A stretch of DNA of 64,000 bases, taken from positions 1-64,000 of the IMG/VR virus record IMGVR_UViG_3300045118_000377, one strand, 5' to 3'. A program made the translations under genes and the position numbers. Below the pieces are notes generated by a model, which saw only the letters and a program-made list of their open reading frames with translations, searched no databases and was not told the DNA's origin. This stretch comes from a virus. Numbering within the stretch: position 1 is the stretch's first letter; each line of letters opens with the position of its first letter. Below, piece by piece: positions 54,877-64,000 of the stretch.

Positions 54877-57177
54877 ATGTCCGCCGGGTTCCTTCAGCGC
54901 TTCTACTCCGCCTTCCCCGGCGGAACCATGCAACAGCTTCTCGGGAACGGGACCATCACCGAGGCTGGAGGAGTTCTAACAGTCACCACGCCCGCGAGCG
55001 TGGATTGCGATTGGTGGGGATCGTCTCCGGCCAATGCGCCTATCGCCTATCAGTCAGTTCATGACCGCATAACTGCCTTCGATGGCGTGTTGAAATTCGA
55101 GGCGCGGTGCTATCAGTTCTCAGCGCTGGCCAATACCGAGATGTGGGCTGTGGTCTGGGTGGATCGGTCGACGGCCTACCTGCTTTGTTATGGTAACGGC
55201 AGCCTGTACGTCAATAGATTCTACGGCGGGTCTAACTCGACGGTGACTTCTAGCACGGCCGTTGCCAGCCCTACCACCAGTCCTCACACATACAGGATCT
55301 ACTGGAACCCCACGTCTCGGCCTCTCTTCATTCAAGAGTCCGATGGTACCAATTTTGTGATCAATGCCAACGAGATCCAATTCTGGTATCGCATCGGTGA
55401 TGGCGGCACCTGGACTCAGAAGTACGCACGCTCTATGGAGTTCACGAACGCACTCCGGTTCGGAGTGGGCTGCAAGAACTGGAGCACGTTCCCCGCGAAT
55501 TCTAGCCTGTGGAGCTATGCAGGCATCTATCAGTGGGATGCCACAGCCCAGAAGTTCGTCCCGTCCAAGAAGGACGTGCAGCTGACGAACACGCAAGCTG
55601 ATCCTCTGGAGGTCCTGGCGCTAGAGGATCGAGCCGTCCGGCTCACTGAGAGTGGCTACCCTGCCTTCGACTCGCCGGACGGGCTTGGCGGCCCGGTCGT
55701 TTTGGAAGGAGAGCAGTCGCAGTCGCGCGTCGCGTTCGAGGACAGCGCGCAGATCTTGGACGCCGGAGGCCAGCGCCTAGGATTCATGCCGGACGTTATG
55801 GGTGGCGGGCTTTCCCTCGACGACGTGCTGGCTCTCGAGGACGCGGTCACCTACTACCTGTCGCCCGACGCCGAGTTCAGCACCATCACGCAAGACACCG
55901 ACCTCCACTACCACTTCACCCAGCCCAAGCCCTACATCGCTGTCCCCTACGACACCACGGGAGAGGCGTGGGCGAATCCGACCACGACCGGATTCACGGG
56001 CTACGCGCGCAACGGCTACCGATACACCAACGGTGTACAAGACGCAGGCCCGGTTTCAGCTCCTTGGAGGACCGAAGCATCCGGATCCAACCGCAGTTCA
56101 AGAGGGGATTTCCCGGTCAGAGCGCTGATCGTAGCCACGCGATTGGAGCTTGTGATCTTCGACATGGACTCGTTCAACGGCACGCCGTCCACCCTCCGCA
56201 TGTGGATGCGTTTCTTGTTGGGCAACAGCAGCTCCGACTTCTACGCGCTAGGTCGTGGGCTTGACACCATTCGATCGGTGAGCATGGCCAACGGCTTGCT
56301 GGCAGTCGGTACGCAGGACACTGGATGGGAACCGGGTCGTCTGCACACGATCGACTTCCGCGCGAACACGCCGGCCACGACATTCAGCCTCGTGGGGAAC
56401 GACGGCCAGTGGATAGGACAGGGTACCAAGACCATCGTCGATCGGAACACGAACACCATCTGGTTGTCATCGGGCAGCTACCGGATCACTCTGTCTCAGC
56501 TCCACAGCCTCTCGATGCTGGTTGAAGGCACCTCGACGCACATCGCGATCTCCGGCGAAGACCCGACTCCCAACGTCGTCTCGTTCTCTGGCAACACCGT
56601 GAGCGCCGTGGCTGTGGCAGCGGGCGCGGACATCGGCTCTTCCAACGCCGGGGACACGAGGCAGGTGTACTTTGACGACGTCGGATGGCTGTGGTTCTCG
56701 ATCGGCAGCCGACTCTACCGCAACTGCCACGACTGGAGGCACGGGTACATCTGGCCTGATAAGAGCGATCTCCGTCAAGGGACGGTCGATATCGGGTACA
56801 CGATCACGAAGATCGTGGCGGCCAAGAACAACGTCTACTGTGCGACGGAGAAGGGCGTCTTCAGCGTGTCCAAGGGATCGCTGTCCAACTACCTCGCCTA
56901 CACCATTGTCGGCGGTGGGGGTGGTGGACGTTTGAACGCGCCGCCTGCCGGGGAGATCTTGGTGGGCACAGCGCCTGTCATCAGCGCGCTCAGGTCTTAC
57001 ACCTTGCTCCAGGGCATCACCGTCGTTCCGTACCTGGTGGTTGGGACCTTGTACTCTGGGGGCGGTGACGGGGGGTTCACCCTCATCCGAATGTTCGATG
57101 ACGTCGTGATCAAATCGCTGATCGTACCCAACCTCATTGAGCCCGGCACGTACATCGCGACCGTGATGATGGCCTGA
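54877..57177 (+). CDS. Large tail adhesin-like protein, paralogue A
   Basis: The 766-residue product has a lectin/jelly-roll N-terminus (FLQRFYSAFPGGTMQQLLGN, AYQSVHDRITAFDGVLKFEA, YRIYWNPTSRPLFIQESDG). A linker carries repeated VLALED units, then comes a beta-propeller-like C-terminus (TRLELVIFDMDSFNGTPSTL; DIGYTITKIVAAKNNVYCAT; YTLLQGITVVPYLVVGTL). AGGAGGTCGTTG fixes the start. It shows the same plan as the next gene, so the pair arose by duplication. Confidence 0.72.
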   Translation: MSAGFLQRFYSAFPGGTMQQLLGNGTITEAGGVLTVTTPASVDCDWWGSSPANAPIAYQSVHDRITAFDGVLKFEARCYQFSALANTEMWAVVWVDRSTAYLLCYGNGSLYVNRFYGGSNSTVTSSTAVASPTTSPHTYRIYWNPTSRPLFIQESDGTNFVINANEIQFWYRIGDGGTWTQKYARSMEFTNALRFGVGCKNWSTFPANSSLWSYAGIYQWDATAQKFVPSKKDVQLTNTQADPLEVLALEDRAVRLTESGYPAFDSPDGLGGPVVLEGEQSQSRVAFEDSAQILDAGGQRLGFMPDVMGGGLSLDDVLALEDAVTYYLSPDAEFSTITQDTDLHYHFTQPKPYIAVPYDTTGEAWANPTTTGFTGYARNGYRYTNGVQDAGPVSAPWRTEASGSNRSSRGDFPVRALIVATRLELVIFDMDSFNGTPSTLRMWMRFLLGNSSSDFYALGRGLDTIRSVSMANGLLAVGTQDTGWEPGRLHTIDFRANTPATTFSLVGNDGQWIGQGTKTIVDRNTNTIWLSSGSYRITLSQLHSLSMLVEGTSTHIAISGEDPTPNVVSFSGNTVSAVAVAAGADIGSSNAGDTRQVYFDDVGWLWFSIGSRLYRNCHDWRHGYIWPDKSDLRQGTVDIGYTITKIVAAKNNVYCATEKGVFSVSKGSLSNYLAYTIVGGGGGGRLNAPPAGEILVGTAPVISALRSYTLLQGITVVPYLVVGTLYSGGGDGGFTLIRMFDDVVIKSLIVPNLIEPGTYIATVMMA

Positions 57178-57179
57178 CC

Positions 57180-60029
57180 ATGGCACTGATCACCACATAC
57201 CAAGATCTGTTCCCCAGCTCCACGATCATGAAGCAGTACGCCGGCAATGGCACTGTGAGTGTGCCTGGTGCCGGTGACGCGCGCCTAGTCGCACCGAACG
57301 GCGCGAACTGCAACTATGATCAGAACAACCAGTCCGCCCCGTGCCTCTACGAGAACATCTCCCAGCTGCGTCAGCTCGCCTCGCCAGCGATGATGCTGCT
57401 AGTTGAGACCAAGCTCAGCAGCCTTACGGGAACGACGACCCAGCGTTTCGCGGACTTGTTCTTCGGCACTGCTCCGCAGTCGATTTCTGGCGTGTCGAAC
57501 TACTCCTACCAGCTTGGATTCTACAAGGGTGAGGGCAAGATCATCTGCGACTACTACTACCCCGGTGGTGCCGCACGTCTCTTCACCTCTGGGGCGGTTT
57601 CAGATCCATCCAGTAACCACATCTATCGGATCTACTGGAACACCGGCAAGATCGCGTACGTTCCTGAGACCGGCACGGTAGTCCTGCCAGACTATTTGGC
57701 GTTCATCTACTCCGTGGACAACGGCACGACGTGGGTGGCGCTCGGCACGCGGGCGAGAGACTTCGATCTCAACACGGCGTTCGCCGGTATCGTGCTGAGA
57801 AAGTGGGAGACGTCTGCTGTCAACGCGCAAGCGGACTTCAGCTACTTCGTGGCCAAGCAGCTCAACCCCGCTGACGTGGTGATGGCACCAGATCTTAGCG
57901 GGGCCAAGGAGACCAGGCTTGCTCTCGAGGACGCGGCCTCCACGTTGGGTGAGGGAGGTCCAGAGCGCTTCGATGTGCTGGGTACCAAGGACGCGGTCGT
58001 GCTGCCGTCGACCGACGTCGTTGGCCTGGAAGATGGTCTGGTTCTTCCATCGGTCGGTGGGCCGAAGCCGCGCTACGACTTCCCTCAGATCAACGAGGAC
58101 CCGTCCTTCAGCGACGTCATCGGGTTGGAAGACGGGTTCTTTGTCCAGATCGACGAGACCGACTACATCAAGGGCAAGTACGACGCTGACGGCAAGGAGC
58201 TTCTCGCGGGCGCAAACGCCAGGCACGTCTTCTACTACGATGCGACCCTCGATCCCTGGCACACGCACGGAGCGGGGCACTACGGAGCGGGGCGAGACGG
58301 CAAGCTCTACTACGACGGGGTAGAGTGCGGCCCAGGGGACTTCGGGACCGTCGCTGGTGGGTTTCGGCGCACGGCCTGGGCCTTCCCCGATGGCTTCTTG
58401 GACAGAGATCTGATCGCAAAAGCTGCGCAGATAACGATGCCAGCAGATGGCACCCTGCGCTTCACTGTGAACACGAACGGCACGGACATCGCTAGTTCCT
58501 TGCGCTGGTTCTTCACCGGCGACTTCGACGTCCAGGTCGACTACAACATTGTGTCGAATGGCTCCGGGCCGACAGACGGCGGCATAGTGATCCAGGCGGT
58601 CATGGACTGGAACAACTACACCTACGCCCGACGCAGAATGTTCGGCAGCGGCAACCCAAATTGGGACAAGGACGTTCGGAATAACGGCAGTTGGGGCAGC
58701 TACGCCTCGGTTGGTGGGGCCACTGCTTCTGGGAAGTTGAGGATCACCCGTGTTGGGAGCACGGTCACGTCCTACTACTGGACCGGATCGGCGTGGGCGG
58801 CGATTGGTAGCGGCTCTGCGATGACCTACAACCGACCGATGCTCATCGATCTCGGGTTCTGGTTCAATAGCACACCCACCGGGACAGTGTTCGAGTTCAG
58901 CAACTTTACGATCAATAGCGGCACAACCACGAACCTGATCGGGTGGGCCAGGGAGGCGGCGGGCACCTACCGTGGGTCTCTGGCGGAGTTTCCGCAGCAT
59001 GCTCTGATCGCTTGTACGGAGCCGAACATTGACATCATTGACGCTGACACCAACAAGCTCTGGGCGAGCTTCCGTGGTGCAGCCAACAACATGGTGTGGG
59101 GTCCGGCTAGCTGGGGGTATGTGCGTCAGGCGGTGATGAAGGACGGCGTGCTGATGGTCGCCCTCCCATCGAGCGGAGGGTATGGGCTCTGGATCGATTT
59201 CACCACAGACTGGGCTCGTTCAGCGCAGGAAGGCGGCGGAGGCGCGTTCTACAACCCAGAGTTGTCCACCAACATGTGGCCTATTTGGTCGCCGAGTGGA
59301 AGCGTCGCAGTCCGGAATAGTGGCAGGAACTATCAGGGGCCGTACGCCAACTGGGTGCTCCAGAGCTATTACGTTTACTGGTGCGATCTCCTGCATGACT
59401 CCGGTTATCAGTACCGCCTGTTCGCCACAGCGGCCGGTATCACTCTCCAGCGCTGGCAGCGCTGGAAGTTCCAAGGCGCTAACGACGCTCACCTCGACAC
59501 TCCCTACAAAGGCGTGTCCATGCAGACTGGGACCATGCGCTGGGCACAGTTCCAGCCGTCAACCCGTGACCTGCTGTACCACGATCGGTCGTCCCTCTAC
59601 ATCACCCACTTCGCCGCGTGGAATGCGATCATTTCAGGTGGTGGCGGCACGTGGGTGGAAAATCACACCTACACCCTCTCTGGGACGATTGACGAGGGCG
59701 ACCGCGCACTGGCCCAGGACGCGATGGTGGTGGACGGGAACTACCTCTACTACGCCCGCAAGGAGGGTGTGTACAGGATGGATCTGACCACCGGCACATC
59801 GGTGCTCCTGTACGGCATCGTCGGTTCTGGAGCAACGCACGAGATCCTTCCCACATCCCGCGCGGTGATCTCCGTGGCCTACGGTGTCGACAACTCCGTT
59901 CCCATCCTCCTGGTGGGCATGACCTACCCCGACCTCAGTGTGGCTGTGAATCTGAACACCAACGTGCTCTACTGGAAGGGTCGTCTGGATGACAGCCACA
60001 CACCCTACTCCATGGCGGTGGGAGCATGA
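57180..60029 (+). CDS. Large tail adhesin-like protein, paralogue B
   Basis: The 949-residue protein opens MALITTYQDLFPSSTIMKQY and has the same lectin-like start (HIYRIYWNTGKIAYVPETGT), LED linker (RLALEDAAS, VVGLEDGLV, VIGLEDGFF) and propeller-like end as paralogue A. An additional jelly-roll-like domain is inserted (FTGDFDVQVDYNIVSNG; VTSYYWTGSAWAAIGSG). The C-terminus repeats VDGNYLYYARKEGVYRMDLT. Its start follows the previous stop by two bases, so the genes are coupled. It is probably a host-surface binding protein. Confidence 0.72.
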   Translation: MALITTYQDLFPSSTIMKQYAGNGTVSVPGAGDARLVAPNGANCNYDQNNQSAPCLYENISQLRQLASPAMMLLVETKLSSLTGTTTQRFADLFFGTAPQSISGVSNYSYQLGFYKGEGKIICDYYYPGGAARLFTSGAVSDPSSNHIYRIYWNTGKIAYVPETGTVVLPDYLAFIYSVDNGTTWVALGTRARDFDLNTAFAGIVLRKWETSAVNAQADFSYFVAKQLNPADVVMAPDLSGAKETRLALEDAASTLGEGGPERFDVLGTKDAVVLPSTDVVGLEDGLVLPSVGGPKPRYDFPQINEDPSFSDVIGLEDGFFVQIDETDYIKGKYDADGKELLAGANARHVFYYDATLDPWHTHGAGHYGAGRDGKLYYDGVECGPGDFGTVAGGFRRTAWAFPDGFLDRDLIAKAAQITMPADGTLRFTVNTNGTDIASSLRWFFTGDFDVQVDYNIVSNGSGPTDGGIVIQAVMDWNNYTYARRRMFGSGNPNWDKDVRNNGSWGSYASVGGATASGKLRITRVGSTVTSYYWTGSAWAAIGSGSAMTYNRPMLIDLGFWFNSTPTGTVFEFSNFTINSGTTTNLIGWAREAAGTYRGSLAEFPQHALIACTEPNIDIIDADTNKLWASFRGAANNMVWGPASWGYVRQAVMKDGVLMVALPSSGGYGLWIDFTTDWARSAQEGGGGAFYNPELSTNMWPIWSPSGSVAVRNSGRNYQGPYANWVLQSYYVYWCDLLHDSGYQYRLFATAAGITLQRWQRWKFQGANDAHLDTPYKGVSMQTGTMRWAQFQPSTRDLLYHDRSSLYITHFAAWNAIISGGGGTWVENHTYTLSGTIDEGDRALAQDAMVVDGNYLYYARKEGVYRMDLTTGTSVLLYGIVGSGATHEILPTSRAVISVAYGVDNSVPILLVGMTYPDLSVAVNLNTNVLYWKGRLDDSHTPYSMAVGA

Positions 60030-61540
60030 GTCGCACGCTGTTCACGGGCATCGGGTGGGCGGTCGAGAAGCAGACGATCGCTGCCGGCACCACGCTCACA
60101 GGCCCGGTCCTCGTGAGCGCTGTCAGCACGTCCCCCAACAGCGTCCGCCTGACCTTCGACCGCGCGTTGCAGCTCGAGTACCGAATGCACGTGCCGCCCG
60201 GCGGCTACCGGGCCAAGACCTTGGACATCTCCAGCTACAGGATCGCGAAAGTGGTTGGCGGTGCGCCGCTGACCATAGTTCGCACGGTCTGGGTGGACAG
60301 CACGCATGTCGATCTCCTCACCGAGAACCAGGAGGCGGTGAGCTATCGAGTGACGACCGTTGCCGGCGGCGTCATGGACTTCTGGGGCAACCTGATCACC
60401 GAGCAGACGGCCGACTTCACGGGCTTGTTGAAGTCCGACTACACCACGCCCTCGACTCTGCGCGCGTTCACCTCCGGTTACCCCGGCATGCAGGAGGACA
60501 CTCCAAGCGAGATCTACCCAGATCTCGAAGCTCCGTACCTGCAGAACCTCAACCCTGGCAGCGGCACCATCGACAAGGACCCTGCAGGCAACATCTACCT
60601 CGAGATCAGAGACGACGACGAAGGGGTCAACCTTTCGACGGTCAACATCTGGATCGATGGCACGCTTGCCTACAACGGCAGCACGTTCCTGGCTCCGTAC
60701 AACGGGCCAGGGTCAGCGGTTGTGCTTGTTGGACCGGCGTACCAGTTCACGATCGATCCAACGTTCACCTTCCCCGAGTTCCACGTCGTACTGGTGCACG
60801 TCCATGCCAGAGATCTGGCAGCGATACCCAACGAGCTCGATGGCGCGTACTCGTTCAGAACGTGGGACCACACGGCCCCGTTCGTGGACGCTCATTCGCC
60901 GACCGGCACAGGAATCAGCCAGAACACGCTCGTCACGTTCTCCGTGGATGAGACTTCCGGGTCTGGGGTCGATCTTTCCAGCATGAACGTGCTCATCGAT
61001 GGGGCCGCCGCCATCATCGGTGGTGTGCTCCGTCCTGGTTTCGATGGGCCCTTCAGCGCCATCGTGGCCCACGGCCTGGGGTACAACGTCACGATCCAGA
61101 AGACGACTCCATACCCGTCGTACGACTATGCCACGATCAACGTCTATGCCGAGGACAATGAGGGCAACGGCATGACGTACATCTGGAACTTCCGGGTGGA
61201 GGACTACCTTGGCCCGCTGGTGGAGCCGCTCTACCCATTGGCTGACGATGTCGATGTTCCGGCCAACAGCAACATCTCGCTCAAGATCTCGGATCTTGAA
61301 TCCGTGATAGCGAATTCGATCAGGGTCAACATCGATACCGGGATGGGGTTCGAGCCGGTCTTCGACTGGACTCGAAGCCCCAAGTTCTATCCCGGCTGGG
61401 ATGGTCCGGGTTCGACCTTCAGCGTTGGAGGGGGCGAGTACACCATAGTGATAGATCCCGTGACCGATTTCACGGTAGCCTCTCTTGTACAGGTTGAGGT
61501 GCTTGCCACCGACCCGACTGGCAACCCTGCGAGACTCTGA
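60026..61540 (+). CDS. Protein with Ig-like (Big-type) domains
   Basis: The 504-residue product has repeated beta domains: an N-terminal VSAVSTSPNSVRLTFDRALQ with DISSYRI..V, and later APYLQNLNPGSGTIDKDPAG, DHTAPFVDAHSPTGTGISQN and YLGPLVEPLYPLADDVDVPA with 'i...i.D...gv....i...idg'. These are Big_5-like Ig repeats found in phage tails and cell-surface adhesins. Ig domains usually add weak carbohydrate binding. Confidence 0.7.
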   Translation: MSRTLFTGIGWAVEKQTIAAGTTLTGPVLVSAVSTSPNSVRLTFDRALQLEYRMHVPPGGYRAKTLDISSYRIAKVVGGAPLTIVRTVWVDSTHVDLLTENQEAVSYRVTTVAGGVMDFWGNLITEQTADFTGLLKSDYTTPSTLRAFTSGYPGMQEDTPSEIYPDLEAPYLQNLNPGSGTIDKDPAGNIYLEIRDDDEGVNLSTVNIWIDGTLAYNGSTFLAPYNGPGSAVVLVGPAYQFTIDPTFTFPEFHVVLVHVHARDLAAIPNELDGAYSFRTWDHTAPFVDAHSPTGTGISQNTLVTFSVDETSGSGVDLSSMNVLIDGAAAIIGGVLRPGFDGPFSAIVAHGLGYNVTIQKTTPYPSYDYATINVYAEDNEGNGMTYIWNFRVEDYLGPLVEPLYPLADDVDVPANSNISLKISDLESVIANSIRVNIDTGMGFEPVFDWTRSPKFYPGWDGPGSTFSVGGGEYTIVIDPVTDFTVASLVQVEVLATDPTGNPARL

Positions 61541-64000
61541 TGGCGATCTACTCCTTCGTAACCACGCTCGTCACTCCGGTCAGCGATGAATTCGACTGCA
61601 TGGACTTCAACCCGGGGTCCATCAGCCAGATCTTGTTGTTCTCCGAAGCCGAGATCAGCCGTGGGACGCCTTGGATCACGATCGACAGCGGAGAGCTGGC
61701 CATCCTGAGTGATGACGGCATCGCCAGCATCTTTCGGTACGAACTACCCATCGGACAGCAGTTCACGTTCGAGTTCCAGTTCCGGCCGGTCGCGCTTCCT
61801 ACGAACCTGGACGCGCTGGACAAGAGCAGGTTCTTCGTCGCGGCGTTCGACAACCAGGACAACGCCGGAGGTCTCCTGATCTCCCAGAGCGGCCTGGCCA
61901 TCGTCTCCCAGTTCGGCAACGCCGTGATGCCGATCGCCGGCAGTCAGCACATCATCGAGGAGGGGACCAGCCCCTACACCGTCCGGATGGTGGTCGACGG
62001 CGTGACCAACATCATGGATCTCTACATCACGAAGACCTCGGAGCTGACCACCCTCGGGCACCAGCTGCGGTACACGAGCGCCGCGCCAGTGAGCCCGAGC
62101 TCGGTCATCAGCTCCGTGCGCATAGAGATCGTGGGCCAGGGAGCCCACCCGGTGCATGGGCACTTCCGCTCGCTTCGGTGTGCCTGCAATGCTCTGCGCA
62201 TCCCAAACCGTCGACCGATCGCTGATACCGGCCGTGACCAGACGGCTGTGATGGGGTCCGTCATCCGCCTGGACGGGACCGAGAGCTACGATCCCGAAGG
62301 CTCGCAGCTGACCTACAAGTGGTCACTGATCGGCACGCCCGATCAATCGGACTACGTGCAGAGGGACTCTGGCGGCTTCACGACGGACGATGGGGACACC
62401 GATGGGTTCACCGACGTTTTCCAGCAGGCCGGAGATCCGTGGAGCGCCGCGAACTCCCCAAGCCTTCAGCCGGGAGACGTCCTGATCGTTGATGACACCC
62501 AGTACGTGGTGTCGTCCTACGGGTGGGCGTACAACACCAGCACCAGCAAATGGGATCGAAGCGTCGGGTTCGACCCCAGTCGGTTGGTGGTCACGACCGA
62601 GACCATTCCCGATGACCTGGTTGCTGTCAGCTGGTCGCTGTTCTTCCAGAGCACGTTCTTCGACAACCGCACGCTCCCACAGCCGGCGTTCGTACCGGAC
62701 GTCCATGGGCTCTACACCCTGCAGTTGGTGGTGAACGACGGGTCGTTGGACAGCCTACCGGCCGAGGGCCTGGTGAACATCACCGACAGCAACGTCCCGT
62801 TCGGGGTCGTGCCGGACGTGAACTTCATCTGGGACTACCTCTCTGACGCCTGGAACCTGTACGACGATCGAGACCCAGTCACTGTCATGTGGTCGGGTTT
62901 TGCTCAGGCCGCGGCGAACTTGCTACTGACGGCCTGGCAGCACGACTACGGCAAGAGCCTGGTGGATGTCCAACGCACGTTCCAGCGCCGCTGGTTGAAC
63001 TACAGCTTCTTGCTCGATGAGCCGCCGACAGAGCGCGCCGACGTCAAGCTCCACATCCTCCGAGGAGTAATCTCGTCCAAAGTAGAGGACTCGATCACGT
63101 TCACCAGTCCCGTCTACCTCAAGATCTCAAGAAACGGCGGAGACCTGGTGCGTGTCGATCTCACGGGCACGATGACGAAGGAAGAGATCGTGGACGCCAT
63201 CAACGTGGCGTTCGGCGATCAGGCGGTTGAGAACCCCATCGCGTCGCTGGCCCATAACGTCGATGGCATCCTCTATGGTGGGCCCTACGGTGCCCAATAC
63301 GGCATCCTCAGCTACATCGACTCCTGGTGGCTGGTGCTGGGGAACTCTGAGCTCATCGTGGTGAGCAAGGACGGGACGGCGAACTCCTACTTCGGTTGGG
63401 GCTCGACCTACGATACGCAGAACGAGCTCACGGGACCGAGTTGCACGACCGCGCCTCCCCGCGGATTCTCCGTGCCCGGCACCCCGGTGCTGAGCTTCAT
63501 GGATGAGGGCGTGCTGCACGGGGACCTCCTGGTCCTGGGCGAGGTCGGGGAGAAGGGGACAGGCTACCAGGTCAGCAAGGCCGTTCGACATCAGGCGCTC
63601 ACCACGATCTCCGACATCAAGAACTGGACGGGGAACTGGTGGGTGCCATCGACCGTGACCTCAACGTACACGGACTTCACCAGGCAGTTGGTGGAGACCG
63701 GTGACATCGCGCGGTTCGATGTCCGTGTGCCTGGAGCCCCGGACTCGGTCGAGATCCTGTGTGAAGTCCGGGGAGTTGACGGCAAGGTGCTGGGATTCGA
63801 CGCCCGCCCGTTGCTCGAGGCCACGGCCGGAAACGTAGAAGACTACGAGATCACTTTCATGGGCGTGAGGCGCGTGTCCAACATCCCGGTCGACGCGCTC
63901 GTGGTGAGGATCCCGCGACTGCAAGAGATCATTCTGGACCCGACCGTGTGGTGGGACCAGAACTCTGACTACGTGCTGGAGGTCGATGCCAACGGCGTGA
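61540..64000 (+). CDS. Large adhesin-like protein with PKD-type domain (3' end outside window)
   Basis: Starting at the ATG overlapping the previous TGA, the frame stays open to the end of the window (820 codons seen). The first 200 residues look like a LamG/jelly-roll domain (FTFEFQFRPVALPTNLDALD). A PKD-like domain follows (RPIADTGRDQTAVMGSVIRL, LDGTESYDPEGSQLTYKWSL), then LYTLQLVVNDGSLDSLPA. A mixed part follows (VTVMWSGFAQAAANLLLTAW) and more beta domains. It is likely a very long fibre or wall-binding protein. Its end is not known. Confidence 0.75.
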   Translation, partial: MAIYSFVTTLVTPVSDEFDCMDFNPGSISQILLFSEAEISRGTPWITIDSGELAILSDDGIASIFRYELPIGQQFTFEFQFRPVALPTNLDALDKSRFFVAAFDNQDNAGGLLISQSGLAIVSQFGNAVMPIAGSQHIIEEGTSPYTVRMVVDGVTNIMDLYITKTSELTTLGHQLRYTSAAPVSPSSVISSVRIEIVGQGAHPVHGHFRSLRCACNALRIPNRRPIADTGRDQTAVMGSVIRLDGTESYDPEGSQLTYKWSLIGTPDQSDYVQRDSGGFTTDDGDTDGFTDVFQQAGDPWSAANSPSLQPGDVLIVDDTQYVVSSYGWAYNTSTSKWDRSVGFDPSRLVVTTETIPDDLVAVSWSLFFQSTFFDNRTLPQPAFVPDVHGLYTLQLVVNDGSLDSLPAEGLVNITDSNVPFGVVPDVNFIWDYLSDAWNLYDDRDPVTVMWSGFAQAAANLLLTAWQHDYGKSLVDVQRTFQRRWLNYSFLLDEPPTERADVKLHILRGVISSKVEDSITFTSPVYLKISRNGGDLVRVDLTGTMTKEEIVDAINVAFGDQAVENPIASLAHNVDGILYGGPYGAQYGILSYIDSWWLVLGNSELIVVSKDGTANSYFGWGSTYDTQNELTGPSCTTAPPRGFSVPGTPVLSFMDEGVLHGDLLVLGEVGEKGTGYQVSKAVRHQALTTISDIKNWTGNWWVPSTVTSTYTDFTRQLVETGDIARFDVRVPGAPDSVEILCEVRGVDGKVLGFDARPLLEATAGNVEDYEITFMGVRRVSNIPVDALVVRIPRLQEIILDPTVWWDQNSDYVLEVDANGV

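Noticed and set aside
1-64000. Prophage or temperate lifestyle
   Set aside because: No integrase, excisionase, repressor, attachment-site repeat or bacterial flank was seen anywhere in the window; absence in 64 kb of a larger genome is not proof.

Overview
This window is part of the genome of a large, virulent-type tailed bacteriophage, very probably a myovirus. It shows a tape-measure-like protein, a baseplate hub-like protein, a gp25-like wedge protein, a baseplate J protein and a long run of tail-fibre and adhesin-like proteins, with densely packed genes that overlap by a few bases. The DNA is GC-rich (about 60 % by eye). No integrase, repressor or bacterial chromosomal gene was recognised, and the host cannot be named from the sequence.

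Layout. (1) 1-2120, minus strand: the 5' part of a WGR-domain polynucleotide ligase, an HNH-AP2 homing endonuclease and a small unknown gene with its own promoter and an upstream terminator. (2) 2120-3604: about 1.5 kb without convincing genes, holding at least 14 same-strand copies of the octamer RCTYGTCR. (3) 3605-6460, minus: eight coupled small genes, led by a protein resembling RAMP/Cas7-like proteins. (4) 6592-11296, plus: sixteen tightly overlapping small genes, mostly unknown and some with zinc knuckles. (5) 11297-15600: an accessory patch with a tRNA-Met-like cloverleaf, a frameshifted and an intact endonuclease VII gene, terminators, several copies of a phage-type promoter and one palindromic divergent promoter. 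(6) 15655-24187: tape measure, small tail proteins and baseplate hub. (7) 24228-27018: virion-like proteins sharing an F-x-D-E-L-x-K-[IM] helix motif, plus a sigma factor. (8) 27071-35929: tail fibres, a possible lysis group and a GspE-N-like protein. (9) 36227-49508: baseplate proteins, interrupted by an 883-residue multidomain enzyme and an HNH gene. (10) 49505-64000: one minus-strand zinc-ribbon gene, then tail-fibre/adhesin genes and a glycosyltransferase; the last gene runs off the window.

The most unusual items are as follows. The first is the 883-residue protein (37158-39809). It joins a LigD-type 3'-phosphoesterase, an ATP-dependent DNA ligase, a GNAT-like domain, the shared DELxK motif and an ADP-ribosyltransferase-like domain, all inside the structural block. 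The second is the shared motif itself, which could be a capsid-sorting or docking tag. The third is a phage promoter class, TGCAAA - 17/18 nt - (G/T/A)ATAAG, that the phage's own sigma factor might read. The fourth is the 1.5-kb repeat field. Function calls rest on motifs and family memory; no database search was run.
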